Assembly (NCBI GenBank): GCA_030065875.1
Contig: JASJCR010000008.1
Location: 16,833-80,832, forward strand
DNA from: Ardenticatenaceae bacterium
GTDB lineage: Bacteria > Chloroflexota > Anaerolineae > Promineifilales > Promineifilaceae
Direction: 5' to 3'
DNA length: 64,000 nt
Below, one piece after another: positions 51,005 through 59,260 of this stretch (within the stretch, counting starts at the first letter, position 1; each line of letters begins with the position of its first letter). Under the pieces are notes generated by a model. That model did not search any database, was not told the origin of the DNA, and saw nothing but the letters and a program-made list of their open reading frames with translations. A program made the translations under genes and the position numbers.

Positions 51005-51853
51005 ATGGAATTTTTTAAAGACCCATCTCACGATCCATTTCAATTTATCCACCACGGAGAGGTGGGTGCCTTGATGATTCACGGGTTCCCAGGCACGCCG
51101 GCCGAAGTGCGCATCCTGGGTCAGGCTTTGGCAGAAAATCAAATTTCCACCAACGGAATTTTGCTCCCCGGTTTTGGATCACAAATCGCCAAGCTTGGCG
51201 AAAAAACGCGCCACGATTGGCTGCAGGCGGCCGAGGAAGCGTGGCATGAGATGCAGCACCATCACGAGAAGACGATCCTGGTCGGTTATTCGATGGGTGC
51301 GGCCATTGCCCTCCAGCTGGCAATCAAAAGACCGCCCGACCGTCTCATACTTCTGGCCCCATTTTGGCGATTTTCGCTGTGGGTTGCCCATCAATTTATG
51401 CCGGTTATCCGTCATCTAAAATCCCAGGTTTCTCCCCTGGATATGGGAGGTGATTTAGACGATCCGGCGTTTCAGGCAGAGCTTAAACGCTTTATTCCCG
51501 ATCTGGATTTTGAGGATGAAGAAAATCGGCGAATGATTCGCGAAGAAATGGCTTTGCCAACCGCCATCATTGAAGAAGTGTGGCGGCTGGGTCGTGAAGC
51601 ATTTGAGCGAGCCCAATCGGTGGAGATACCGGTTTTGGTTGTCCAGGGATTAGAAGATCAGGTGGTGCTGCCGCAGCATACCCGACAGTTGGTCAAAAAA
51701 ATGAGGCAGGGGACATCGGTTTCCCTTTTTGAAATCCCGGGCGAACACAACTTCACCAAGCAAAGCGGACCTTACCTCAATTTGGTAAAAACCTTTCTTA
51801 ATCCGCTGGTGGTCGATTTCCAAAATGATAGGTCCCGGGAATCACTCCCATAA
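51005..51853 (+). CDS. Alpha/beta hydrolase (carboxylesterase-like)
   Basis: 282 aa. Oxyanion 'ALMIHGFPGTPAEVR', nucleophile elbow 'VGYSMGAAIALQLA', catalytic Asp in 'VVQGLEDQVVLP' and His in 'IPGEHNFTK', so the triad is complete. It resembles Est30-type carboxylesterases and monoglyceride lipases. Cytoplasmic. 35 bp after the epimerase gene and 60 bp before the photolyase gene, all co-oriented. Confidence 0.9.
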   Translation: MEFFKDPSHDPFQFIHHGEVGALMIHGFPGTPAEVRILGQALAENQISTNGILLPGFGSQIAKLGEKTRHDWLQAAEEAWHEMQHHHEKTILVGYSMGAAIALQLAIKRPPDRLILLAPFWRFSLWVAHQFMPVIRHLKSQVSPLDMGGDLDDPAFQAELKRFIPDLDFEDEENRRMIREEMALPTAIIEEVWRLGREAFERAQSVEIPVLVVQGLEDQVVLPQHTRQLVKKMRQGTSVSLFEIPGEHNFTKQSGPYLNLVKTFLNPLVVDFQNDRSRESLP

Positions 51854-51913
51854 CAATAATTTGCCATTCTGAACCTGCTTCAAAAGGTAGAAATGATTTA
51901 GAAGGAGTTTGCT

Positions 51914-53326
51914 ATGACCACATCGGCAATCTGGTGGATTAGACGCGATTTGCGCCTGCACGATAACCCAGCACTGACGGCCGCCCTCCAGTTTGAACAG
52001 GTCATTCCCCTGTTTATTCTTGATGACCACCTGCTTGAGAAGTACAAAAAAGCTGAGCGGCGGCTGGCATTTTTGTTTGATGGGCTGCGCCGGCTCGATG
52101 AAGATCTGCGCAAACGTGGCAGCTATCTGGTGGTGCGACGTGGTAACCCGGATCAGGTTCTACCCCAAATCGTTAGCGAGCTCAACGCCCATTCGGTATT
52201 TGCCCAAGATGATACGAACCCCTACGCTCGCCAGAGAGATCAGCTGCTGGCCGAAGAAGTGCGTCTGATTTTTACGGCGGGCACCTTAATTTGCCCGGCC
52301 GGTTCGGTGTTGAAAGACGATCAAACCCCATATACGGTGTTTACGCCCTTTAAGAAAAACGCCATCGCTCGGGGCTTGCCGCAGGAACATGATTTGGACT
52401 CCCTTCCGATTCACATCCCCACACCGCCCGGTATTCAAACAAAATCCCTTGATGACCTCCCTCAGCAAACGGCCGCCGCGCTATTCCCGGCCGGAGAGGC
52501 GGAAGCGCGCCGGCGGCTGGAGACATTTTTGGCAGACGGGATTGCTGATTACAGTGCCAAGCGAAATTTTATGGGGATACCCGGCACCTCTCAGCTTTCT
52601 GCATATTTGCGTTTTGGGATGGTCTCAGCTCGAGAAGCGGCCGTTAAGGCGATTGCGGCCCGAGAGGCAGCCGTCAATGCGGAAGGAAAAAAAGGCGCCG
52701 ACACCTGGCTGAGCGAACTCTTGTGGCGTGATTTTTTTAACCACGTTGAATTCCATTTCCCTCACGTACAGGAGAAAAATTTTAATCCGACTTATGATTC
52801 TCTGGAGTGGCTCAACAACGCCGAGGATTTTGAAGCATGGTGCACGGGTCATACCGGTTATCCGGTTGTGGATGCGGCCATGCGTCAATTAAATGAGACC
52901 GGCTGGATGCACAATCGCACCCGCATGATTGTGGCCTCCTTCCTGGTGAAAGATTTGCTGATTGATTGGCGCTGGGGTGAAAAATATTTTATGGAAAAGC
53001 TGGTTGATGGGGATCCGGCGTCCAACAACGGCGGGTGGCAGTGGTCGGCCGGTACGGGCACCGATGCCGCTCCTTATTTCCGCATCTTTAATCCGATCTC
53101 CCAGAGTCAGAAGTTTGATCTCCAGGGAGATTATATTCGCCGGTGGATACCTGAATTGGCACCCTTAAACGATAAGCTGATCCACGCCCCGTGGGAAGTT
53201 TCAGCGGTGGATCAGCAGGCGGCTGGGGTCATCATTGGCCGGGATTATCCGGAGCCGATTATTATCCATAAATTCGCCCGACAGCGAACGCTGGATGCGT
53301 ATAAACAGGCCCGGGAAAACGGTTAA
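51914..53326 (+). CDS. phrB: Deoxyribodipyrimidine photolyase
   Basis: 470 aa. Antenna-chromophore domain at the N-terminus ('SAIWWIRRDLRLHDNPALTA'). FAD-binding domain with 'WLSELLWRDFFNHVEFHFP', 'GYPVVDAAMRQLNETGWMHN', 'RMIVASFLVKDLLIDWRWGE', 'NNGGWQWSAGTGTDAAPYFR'. A class I CPD photolyase that reverses UV dimers with blue light. AAGGAG lies 6 nt before the ATG. Its position after a B12 photoregulator matches light-inducible loci elsewhere. Confidence 0.95.
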   Translation: MTTSAIWWIRRDLRLHDNPALTAALQFEQVIPLFILDDHLLEKYKKAERRLAFLFDGLRRLDEDLRKRGSYLVVRRGNPDQVLPQIVSELNAHSVFAQDDTNPYARQRDQLLAEEVRLIFTAGTLICPAGSVLKDDQTPYTVFTPFKKNAIARGLPQEHDLDSLPIHIPTPPGIQTKSLDDLPQQTAAALFPAGEAEARRRLETFLADGIADYSAKRNFMGIPGTSQLSAYLRFGMVSAREAAVKAIAAREAAVNAEGKKGADTWLSELLWRDFFNHVEFHFPHVQEKNFNPTYDSLEWLNNAEDFEAWCTGHTGYPVVDAAMRQLNETGWMHNRTRMIVASFLVKDLLIDWRWGEKYFMEKLVDGDPASNNGGWQWSAGTGTDAAPYFRIFNPISQSQKFDLQGDYIRRWIPELAPLNDKLIHAPWEVSAVDQQAAGVIIGRDYPEPIIIHKFARQRTLDAYKQARENG

Positions 53327-53375
53327 TAATTACTAATAACTAATTGCTAATTACTAATTGCTAATTACTAATTCT
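53327..53375. repeat. Seven tandem heptamers after the photolyase gene
   Basis: TAATTAC, TAATAAC, TAATTGC, TAATTAC, TAATTGC, TAATTAC, TAATTCT, beginning at the base after the photolyase stop codon. Confidence 0.95.
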
Positions 53376-53466
53376 CTGTAACTTAAGCTTTCTTAATTAC
53401 TTTTGCCGATGAATAATGAAGATTTACAAATAATTGTGGAGATGAATCGACTTTCAAAACAGACTT

Positions 53467-53533
53467 GTCATCCCCGCGCAGGCGGGGATCCATCGGTGGC
53501 CATCCAGTGGATTCTCGCTTTCGCGGGAATGAC
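53467..53533. repeat. 67-bp GTCATCCCCGCGC...GCGGGAATGAC element
   Basis: Termini GTCATccc and gggAATGAC are inverted; the inside holds CGCGCAGGCG and CGCTTTCGCG stems. This type of element is dispersed in many bacterial genomes. It overlaps a spurious 64-aa ORF. The rest of the 322-bp gap up to 53648 holds the heptamer array and nothing else I can name. Confidence 0.8.
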
Positions 53534-53648
53534 GTTTCGCTATGGGTGTTTGTTTGTCAAAACTAAAACCTCATCGGCTGTCGCAGAAAATAACTAGAAA
53601 TAAGAAGTAAAAAATAGTTCTGTTACAGGGTACTAATTGTTTAAGGCA

Positions 53649-54140
53649 TTATTTAAAGAGCGGCGGATTTGGAATAACCACAAACCAGATGATATACACC
53701 AAAATTCCAAGGGCCGTAGCGGCCATGTACAATCCGTACGCCCAGCGCATATACGGTTTGTAATTGTTAAACTTCAGCTGGGGAATCATCAGGTTATGCC
53801 CCCGTAGGACCACAAAATTTCCAAATACCAGAGCGATGAAGCCGATGGTGGCGTGGGCGATTGTGACGTAATAAAAAATATCTGGCCGCGGCCGAGGGGG
53901 AGATATATCCTGCACCACAAAATCGCGGAATGGCAAAACCATCATCCATAAAACCAAAATGATGTTGAGAAGCGCCCCGGCCGTTTGAATCCATCCATGA
54001 AGGGTGTATTTGTGCTGGCGGGCGGCCCAGAAGCCAACGGAAAACGTGATGGCCACCACAATTGATAAAAGCAGCGTCATATCGGCCGCAAAATTCCCAG
54101 CCGTTCCCAAAAAACCGGGTTGATGAAGAATGTCGCCCAT
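53649..54140 (-). CDS. DUF420-like membrane protein
   Basis: 163 aa with about four to five membrane helices. Histidines in helices ('RQHKYTLHGWIQTAGALLNI', 'YYVTIAHATIGFIALVFGNF') and 'YMRWAYGLYMAATALGILVY' resemble DUF420/heme-associated membrane proteins linked to respiratory chains. No cytochrome oxidase genes are adjacent. AAGGAAGG lies before the ATG. Confidence 0.75.
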   Translation of the reverse strand: MGDILHQPGFLGTAGNFAADMTLLLSIVVAITFSVGFWAARQHKYTLHGWIQTAGALLNIILVLWMMVLPFRDFVVQDISPPRPRPDIFYYVTIAHATIGFIALVFGNFVVLRGHNLMIPQLKFNNYKPYMRWAYGLYMAATALGILVYIIWFVVIPNPPLFK

Positions 54141-54258
54141 GAAACCTTCCTTTATGTATGATGTAAGTGATTAAAAGCTTGGGTCCAATGCTCTTTCCAC
54201 ATTATCCTTGCACATTATAAGGTGAACTTCTGCTCTCGTAAGTCACCCATTCAGCCTA

Positions 54259-54978
54259 TCAATAGTTAGAGGTTGCCTTCTCAGGCTTTTTGGCGATCAT
54301 CACCGTGCAGACGCTGCGAGGGTGATTAACGGTGTTGATTTCAACCGCAAAACCGGCCGTTTGAAAGTGATTTTTCCACGGCTGCCAAACCTCATCGATC
54401 GTGCGGGCTGTATTGGTGGTGGCCACACTTTGACCGGTAATCCAAAAGAGCCAGGCGATCGCCCGATGAAGGATTGAGCGGCCGGTCAGATGCCCTTCCG
54501 GTAAGACGATTAAGCGGCCGCCCGGCTTGAGCACCCGGAAAATCGCTGCGGCCGTGGCCGGCTCCAAAATATAGGGGGTCGGAAACTGAGACAGTACGCA
54601 GTCAAACGATTGGCTTTGAAAGGGCAACGCCGGTATGGCGGTGCGCACTACTGCGGCCGCATTCCCCAACCCCTCCTGATCAATCCGCGCCTGAGCCAGG
54701 CGGCCCATAAACGGTGATAAATCGATACCAACTGCCCTATATCCTCGTTTGACTACCTCGGAGATCATGTGGCCCGGCCCATGACCGAGTTCCAGCAAGG
54801 TTTTTTTTGTCGATGACGGCTGATTTGGCAAAAATGTGAGCGAAGAAAGCTGCCATCGTCGCCATTCTCCCAGAGAAACCAGCCAGCTGACAAGATCATA
54901 ACTCCAGGCCATTTCATAATAGAGCAAGCGGAAGCCAAATCGAATTAATTTACCCCACCATCTATTTATTAAATTCAT
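54259..54978 (-). CDS. Class I SAM-dependent methyltransferase
   Basis: 239 aa. SAM-binding motif I 'LLELGHGPGHMISEVVKRGY', followed by 'AVGIDLSPFMGRLAQAR', 'FDCVLSQFPTPYILEP' and 'VLKPGGRLIVLPEGHLTG', typical of UbiE/MenG-like small-molecule methyltransferases. The N-terminal 30 residues contain amphipathic 'RWWGKLIRFGFRLLYYEM'. Substrate unknown. TACAAT 6 nt before the ATG suggests a leaderless transcript. Confidence 0.9.
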   Translation of the reverse strand: MNLINRWWGKLIRFGFRLLYYEMAWSYDLVSWLVSLGEWRRWQLSSLTFLPNQPSSTKKTLLELGHGPGHMISEVVKRGYRAVGIDLSPFMGRLAQARIDQEGLGNAAAVVRTAIPALPFQSQSFDCVLSQFPTPYILEPATAAAIFRVLKPGGRLIVLPEGHLTGRSILHRAIAWLFWITGQSVATTNTARTIDEVWQPWKNHFQTAGFAVEINTVNHPRSVCTVMIAKKPEKATSNY

Positions 54979-54984
54979 GCGGTC

Positions 54985-54990
54985 ATTGTA
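54985..54990 (-). promoter_or_regulatory. -10 box (TACAAT) of the methyltransferase gene, probable leaderless start
   Basis: TATACAAT on the minus strand, then GACCGC, then ATG. No Shine-Dalgarno sequence. Confidence 0.5.
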
Positions 54991-55109
54991 TACTAGGTGG
55001 GGGAAATAGAAGAGAGCAAGAGACGAGAGGAAGAAAAGTAGAGAGGAGAGAGTCGAGGTTCCAATAGATCTTGTCTTTTAACTTTTCACCCAAATTGGAG
55101 AGATAAACC

Positions 55110-56207
55110 ATGAAAATCGTTTTAAATACAGGTGGGGGAGATGCACCCGGGCTCAACGCGGTAATCCGTTCAGTCGTACTTTCTTCTGAGAAACGCGGCT
55201 GGGAGGTTTTCGGGATTCACGAAGGGTATCGCGGTATCCTCGAGCCGGAGGCTTATCCGGACGGTGGGATTGTGCGATTAGACCGACAGGCGGTGCGCGG
55301 CATTACCCACGTGGGCGGCACAATTTTAGGATCGACCAATCGGGGAAATCCGCTGAGCTACCCCATTCTAGACGACAAAGGGGAGTGGACGACCATAGAC
55401 CGCTCAGGTGAACTTGATGCCGCTTTTAAAGAGCACGGCTTTGATGCCCTGGTAGCCATCGGAGGGGATGGCTCGTTATCAATCGCCAATGAAATTGGCA
55501 AACGCACCGGAATCAACGTGATTGGGGTGCCTAAAACAATCGACAATGATTTAAAACATACGATATCCACATTTGGATTTGACACGGCCGTTTCGTTTGC
55601 CACAGAGTGTCTGGATCGGCTTCATACCACGGCGGAATCCCACAGCCGCATCATGGTGGTTGAGGTGATGGGTCGATATGCCGGATGGATCGCCCTGTTC
55701 TCCGGCATTGCTTCAACGGCCGACGTCATCTTGATCCCGGAAATTCCCTACGACCTCAAATGCGTGGCGGATAAATGCAACTGGCGCGTGGGTATCGGGG
55801 CCAAATTTACGATTGTCGTTGTTGCTGAAGGGGCCAAGCCACAGGGTGGCGAAATATCGATTGTTGGGAAGTCGGTTGGGCAGGCGGAGCGGTTGGGCGG
55901 CGTCGGTCAGAAGGTTGCGGCAGCGCTGGAGGCGATGACCGGCCAGGAGAGCCGCTGCGTGGTGTTGGGTCATCTTCTTCGGGGCGGCTCGCCAACAGCC
56001 CAGGACCGGATATTGTCGCTGCGTTATGGTGCGGCGGCCGTGCGCGCTCTTGAAGAAGGGGTGGAGAACGTGATGGTTGCCCTCCAGCCGCCTTTTGTGA
56101 AGTACGTACCGCTTTCTGCTGTGGCCGATGCGATGAAACCGGTTCCTCTTGATGGCGATATTATCGCCACGGCGCGGGATTTGGGTGTGTGTTTTGGGGA
56201 TGACTGA
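55110..56207 (+). CDS. pfkA: 6-phosphofructokinase
   Basis: 365 aa. 'VLNTGGGDAPGLNAVIRSVV' replaces the usual TSGGDAPG start. Nucleotide site 'VAIGGDGSLSIANEIG' has Gly where pyrophosphate-dependent enzymes have Asp, pointing to ATP. 'VPKTIDNDL' has the Lys typical of group III/PPi-related enzymes rather than the Gly of E. coli PfkA. 'MGRYAGWIALFSGIA' and 'LGHLLRGGSPTAQDRIL' are conserved substrate-site motifs. It phosphorylates fructose 6-phosphate in glycolysis. GGAGAG precedes the ATG. The leader is a degenerate GAGA-type heptamer tract (about 55008-55060). Confidence 0.93.
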   Translation: MKIVLNTGGGDAPGLNAVIRSVVLSSEKRGWEVFGIHEGYRGILEPEAYPDGGIVRLDRQAVRGITHVGGTILGSTNRGNPLSYPILDDKGEWTTIDRSGELDAAFKEHGFDALVAIGGDGSLSIANEIGKRTGINVIGVPKTIDNDLKHTISTFGFDTAVSFATECLDRLHTTAESHSRIMVVEVMGRYAGWIALFSGIASTADVILIPEIPYDLKCVADKCNWRVGIGAKFTIVVVAEGAKPQGGEISIVGKSVGQAERLGGVGQKVAAALEAMTGQESRCVVLGHLLRGGSPTAQDRILSLRYGAAAVRALEEGVENVMVALQPPFVKYVPLSAVADAMKPVPLDGDIIATARDLGVCFGDD

Positions 56208-56262
56208 GTGTCGTGCTAAGTCCTGAGTTGAAAGTCCTGAGTGAGAAGATTTGCCAGGGGAC

Positions 56263-56290
56263 TTGACAATGATTGGACGGGGCTTATGCT
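56263..56290 (+). promoter_or_regulatory. Sigma70 promoter of tgt
   Basis: -35 TTGACA (56263-56268), 16-bp spacer, -10 TATGCT (56285-56290). The predicted start (about 56297) is at the left edge of the AATTAGC array. Confidence 0.7.
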
Positions 56291-56298
56291 ATTTTAGC

Positions 56299-56347
56299 AA
56301 TTAGCAATTAGCAATTAGCAATTAGCAATTAGCAATTAGCAATTAGC
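56299..56347. repeat. Seven perfect AATTAGC heptamers abutting the tgt start codon
   Basis: Seven identical units, preceded by one TTTTAGC variant, end exactly at the ATG (56348). No ribosome-binding site is present. Confidence 0.98.
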
Positions 56348-57445
56348 ATGTTTGAATTCGAAATAACGGCTCAGGACGACAGCGGCGCGCGAACCGGCCT
56401 GTTTCATACGCCTCATGGCGTTTTAGAGACGCCGGTTTTTGCGCCGGTGGGAACGGCCGCCACGGTCAAGGCCCTGCAGCCGCGAGACCTGCGCGAGCTG
56501 GGTTCAACCCTCGTGCTTAGCAACACGTATCATCTGTACCTGCGGCCGGGTGACCAGTTGGTTCGCGATTTGGGGGGACTCCATCAATTTATGCAGTGGG
56601 ATGGCCCCATGTTGACCGACAGCGGTGGTTTTCAGGTGTTTAGCCTGAGCGACACCCGCAAAATCGATCAGGATGGGGTTACCTTTCAATCCCACATCGA
56701 CGGCTCGTATCATCGGTTTACACCGGAGAGCAGCGTGGCCATCCAGGAGAATTTGGGGGCCGACATCATCATGGCTTTTGATGAGTGCCCTCCGCCGCGT
56801 GATTATAATTATGTCAAGCAATCCCTGACCCGCACCCATCCCTGGCTGACGCGCTGTTTGGCCGCCAAAACCCGGCCGGACCAGGCGCTGTTTGGCATCG
56901 TCCAGGGCGGTATTTTTCGCGATTTACGTGAGGAAAGCGCCCGCTTCATGATCCCGCTTGATTTGCCGGGTTATGCCATTGGGGGGCTGGCCGTCGGAGA
57001 AAGCAAGGAGGAGATGTATGAGGTGCTCGAATGGCTGCAGCCGGTTTTACCCGCAAATAAACCGCGCTATCTGATGGGTGTCGGTGCGCCGGAAGATTTG
57101 GTGCACGCCGTGCTGCGCGGGGTAGATATTTTTGACTGTGTGCTCCCGACACGGCTAGCCCGTCACGGCACCGCCCTGGTACGCGGTGGCAGGCTGAATT
57201 TGCGCAACGCAAAATTTGCTCGGGATGAACGGCCGCTGGCCCCCGACAGCCCGGTCGCACAGTACAGCCGAGCCTATTTGCGCCACCTGGTAAAAGCCAA
57301 CGAAATTTTGGGGCACATCCTCTTATCTTTACATAATGTAGGGTTTCTGCATCAAATTATGGGCGAGATGCGTCAGGCAATTCGCAAGAATAACCTGCAA
57401 CAATGGGGGGCTGAGTTTTTAAAACCATACGGAAAAGAGTCCTGA
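56348..57445 (+). CDS. tgt: tRNA-guanine transglycosylase lacking zinc cysteines
   Basis: 365 aa. Catalytic TIM-barrel motifs are intact: 'VLSNTYHLYLRPGDQLVRDL', 'MLTDSGGFQVFSLSDTRKID', 'IMAFDECPPPRDYN', 'IVQGGIFRDLREESA', nucleophile region 'GVDIFDCVLPTRLARHGTAL'. Bacterial Tgt normally has a CxCxxC zinc site before 'YSRAYLRHL'. Here that segment reads 'ERPLAPDSPVAQYSRAYLRHL' with no Cys, about three residues shorter, although the distal His in 'LSLHNVGFLHQ' remains. It exchanges guanine-34 for preQ1 in Asp, Asn, His and Tyr tRNAs. The C-terminal 'KES' and stop are encoded by the next heptamer array. Confidence 0.92.
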   Translation: MFEFEITAQDDSGARTGLFHTPHGVLETPVFAPVGTAATVKALQPRDLRELGSTLVLSNTYHLYLRPGDQLVRDLGGLHQFMQWDGPMLTDSGGFQVFSLSDTRKIDQDGVTFQSHIDGSYHRFTPESSVAIQENLGADIIMAFDECPPPRDYNYVKQSLTRTHPWLTRCLAAKTRPDQALFGIVQGGIFRDLREESARFMIPLDLPGYAIGGLAVGESKEEMYEVLEWLQPVLPANKPRYLMGVGAPEDLVHAVLRGVDIFDCVLPTRLARHGTALVRGGRLNLRNAKFARDERPLAPDSPVAQYSRAYLRHLVKANEILGHILLSLHNVGFLHQIMGEMRQAIRKNNLQQWGAEFLKPYGKES

Positions 57446-57533
57446 GTCCTAAGTGCTGAGTCCTGAGTCAAAAAGCTGAACATGATCGGCCACTCAGGAC
57501 CTTTAACTAAGGACTTAGGACTACTTCAACATT
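57437..57533. repeat. Inverted GAGTCCT heptamer array
   Basis: GAGTCCT, GAGTCCT, AAGTGCT, GAGTCCT, GAGTCAA start inside the last codons of tgt; complements ACTCAGGACC and AAGGACTTAGGAC lie at about 57490-57530. A related AAGTCCTGAG pair lies upstream of tgt (about 56218-56245), so tgt is bracketed by this word. Confidence 0.8.
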
Positions 57534-57553
57534 GTTCAGGTGACAACGAATTG

Positions 57554-58369
57554 ATGACCATTTTTGAAGCCCTCATCCTCGGCATCTTACAGGGTGCCAC
57601 TGAATTTTTGCCCGTCTCCAGCTCAGGCCACCTCGTCCTGATCCCCGCGGTCTTTAACCTACAGCCGGCCGGCCTGACCGCCGTGGCCATCGCCCATCAA
57701 GGGACGCTGCTAGCGGTTTTGCTCTACTTCTATAAAGATTTATGGCAAATTGTAACCGGTGTCCTGCGCGGTTTGGCTGATCGACGGCCGGTGGACAACC
57801 CCAACGCCAAATTGGGCTGGCTGATCGTCTTTGGTTCGATCCCGGCCGCTTTTCTGGGTTTGCTGTTTGAAGATTTTTTTGAAGAGCTCTTTGGCGAGCC
57901 AGCCTGGGCGGCCGGTTTTTTACTGGTTACTGCCGCCCTCTTGGTGATCGGTGAACGGATGCGCTCCGGGCACAAACCTCAGGAAGAGATGACCTGGCTC
58001 GACACGTTTATCATCGGCCTTTTTCAGGGGCTGGCCCTGTTTCCGGGCATATCCCGCAGCGGCAGCACCATTGTCGGGGGTCTGCTGCGCGGTTTTGATC
58101 GCTCGACGGCCGCTCGCTACAGCTTTCTGTTGGGGATTCCCGCAATTTTGGGTGCCGGCCTGCTTTCGATCCTCGACTTACTCACCGCTCCCGATCTGGC
58201 CACTCAAATTACCCCCCTCATCGTTGTTTTTGTGGCGGCGGCCGTCAGCGGATACGCCTGTATTCATTGGCTGCTGCAGTGGGTCAAAGTTCGCGGTTTG
58301 ATCCCTTTTGCCGTTTACTGCGCCCTGTTTGGCGTGTTTTACCTCGTTGTTTATGTGGCCCTTGGCTAA
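57554..58369 (+). CDS. uppP: Undecaprenyl-diphosphatase
   Basis: 271 aa from the ATG at 57554; the ORF-track start is in the heptamer array and rejected. Signature motifs 'LQGATEFLPVSSSGHLVLIP' (Glu- and Ser-rich) and 'GLALFPGISRSGSTIVGGLL' (PGxSRSG) are intact. An integral membrane enzyme, it dephosphorylates undecaprenyl diphosphate to recycle the lipid carrier of cell-wall synthesis. The next gene starts inside its 3' end. Confidence 0.95.
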   Translation: MTIFEALILGILQGATEFLPVSSSGHLVLIPAVFNLQPAGLTAVAIAHQGTLLAVLLYFYKDLWQIVTGVLRGLADRRPVDNPNAKLGWLIVFGSIPAAFLGLLFEDFFEELFGEPAWAAGFLLVTAALLVIGERMRSGHKPQEEMTWLDTFIIGLFQGLALFPGISRSGSTIVGGLLRGFDRSTAARYSFLLGIPAILGAGLLSILDLLTAPDLATQITPLIVVFVAAAVSGYACIHWLLQWVKVRGLIPFAVYCALFGVFYLVVYVALG

Positions 58370-59165
58370 ACAAGCGATTTTTTGGCTGGCCATCGGGCTG
58401 ATCCTGGTCAGCTGCCAATTTGTCGAGCCGGAAATTCCGGCCGAACCCACCAAGTCGGTGCCGATCCACGTCTGGATCGGTGTCAGTTCAGATACCCCCT
58501 ATCTTGGCGAAGTAGCGGAAACCTTTGAAGCTGAGGGGGTCATTGTTCATGTGGTCAGCGCCCCGGCAGCTGATTTGGCTGATGATCTGACGGCCGGGCA
58601 AATCGACGCGGTTATCGGCCATGAGATACCTGAAGGGGCGGCATGGTTTAACCCGCTGGCGGTGGATGGGTTGAGCTTTGTCGTTCATCCGCAGAACCCG
58701 CTTGCCGGCATTGATCTGCAGCAGGCCCGACAGCTGCTAACCGGCCGCACGACCAACTGGTCGGAGTTGGGAAACCCGGCTCAAGCGGTCACTTTGATCG
58801 TTCGGGAGCGGGAAAGTGCCGGCCGCGTGCTGCTGGCTGACCAACTGCTGACCGGCCAGCCGGTGCCGGTAACCGCGCGTACCCTCACGTCAGATATCGC
58901 CCTGCGGAGCGAGGTGGCGGCCGATCCGTCAGCTCTGGGGATTATCTGGTTTGGGAATCAAAGTGAGGAAATTCGCCTGCTGGCGGTTGATGGGGTGGAG
59001 CCCTCTACACAAACGTTGGCTGAACAAACATCTCCGTTGACCGTCCCGATTTATTTCACTGCCGATGGTGAACCGCAGGGAGCCTTGCGGCTGCTGCTGT
59101 CGTGGCTGCAGGGCCCAGATGGGCAAACGCTCATCGGTGAGCGATACGGCCGGGTTGATCGTTAA
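58353..59165 (+). CDS. PstS-like periplasmic-binding lipoprotein
   Basis: 270 aa from the ATG at 58353, overlapping uppP by 17 nt; the longer ORF-track start is less likely because this Met gives a clean lipoprotein signal ('AIFWLAIGLILVSC', lipobox LVSC). The body resembles PBP-like domains of the phosphate/molybdate type ('DAVIGHEIPEGAAWFNPLAV', 'GIDLQQARQLLTGRTTNWSE'). No ABC genes adjacent. It is probably co-transcribed with uppP and may be a non-transport receptor. Confidence 0.82.
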   Translation: MWPLAKQAIFWLAIGLILVSCQFVEPEIPAEPTKSVPIHVWIGVSSDTPYLGEVAETFEAEGVIVHVVSAPAADLADDLTAGQIDAVIGHEIPEGAAWFNPLAVDGLSFVVHPQNPLAGIDLQQARQLLTGRTTNWSELGNPAQAVTLIVRERESAGRVLLADQLLTGQPVPVTARTLTSDIALRSEVAADPSALGIIWFGNQSEEIRLLAVDGVEPSTQTLAEQTSPLTVPIYFTADGEPQGALRLLLSWLQGPDGQTLIGERYGRVDR

Positions 59166-59260
59166 CATTAAACCGGGTTGCTGCATTGCCCTTCTTATGA
59201 ATAAGGCTGTGGAGAAGGCAAAATGCTGAAGAATGACCGGTTTTGTATTAAAATATTTAT

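Noticed and set aside
53403-53597. Plus-strand 64-aa ORF
   Set aside because: Mostly a translation of the dispersed GTCATCCCCGCG element.
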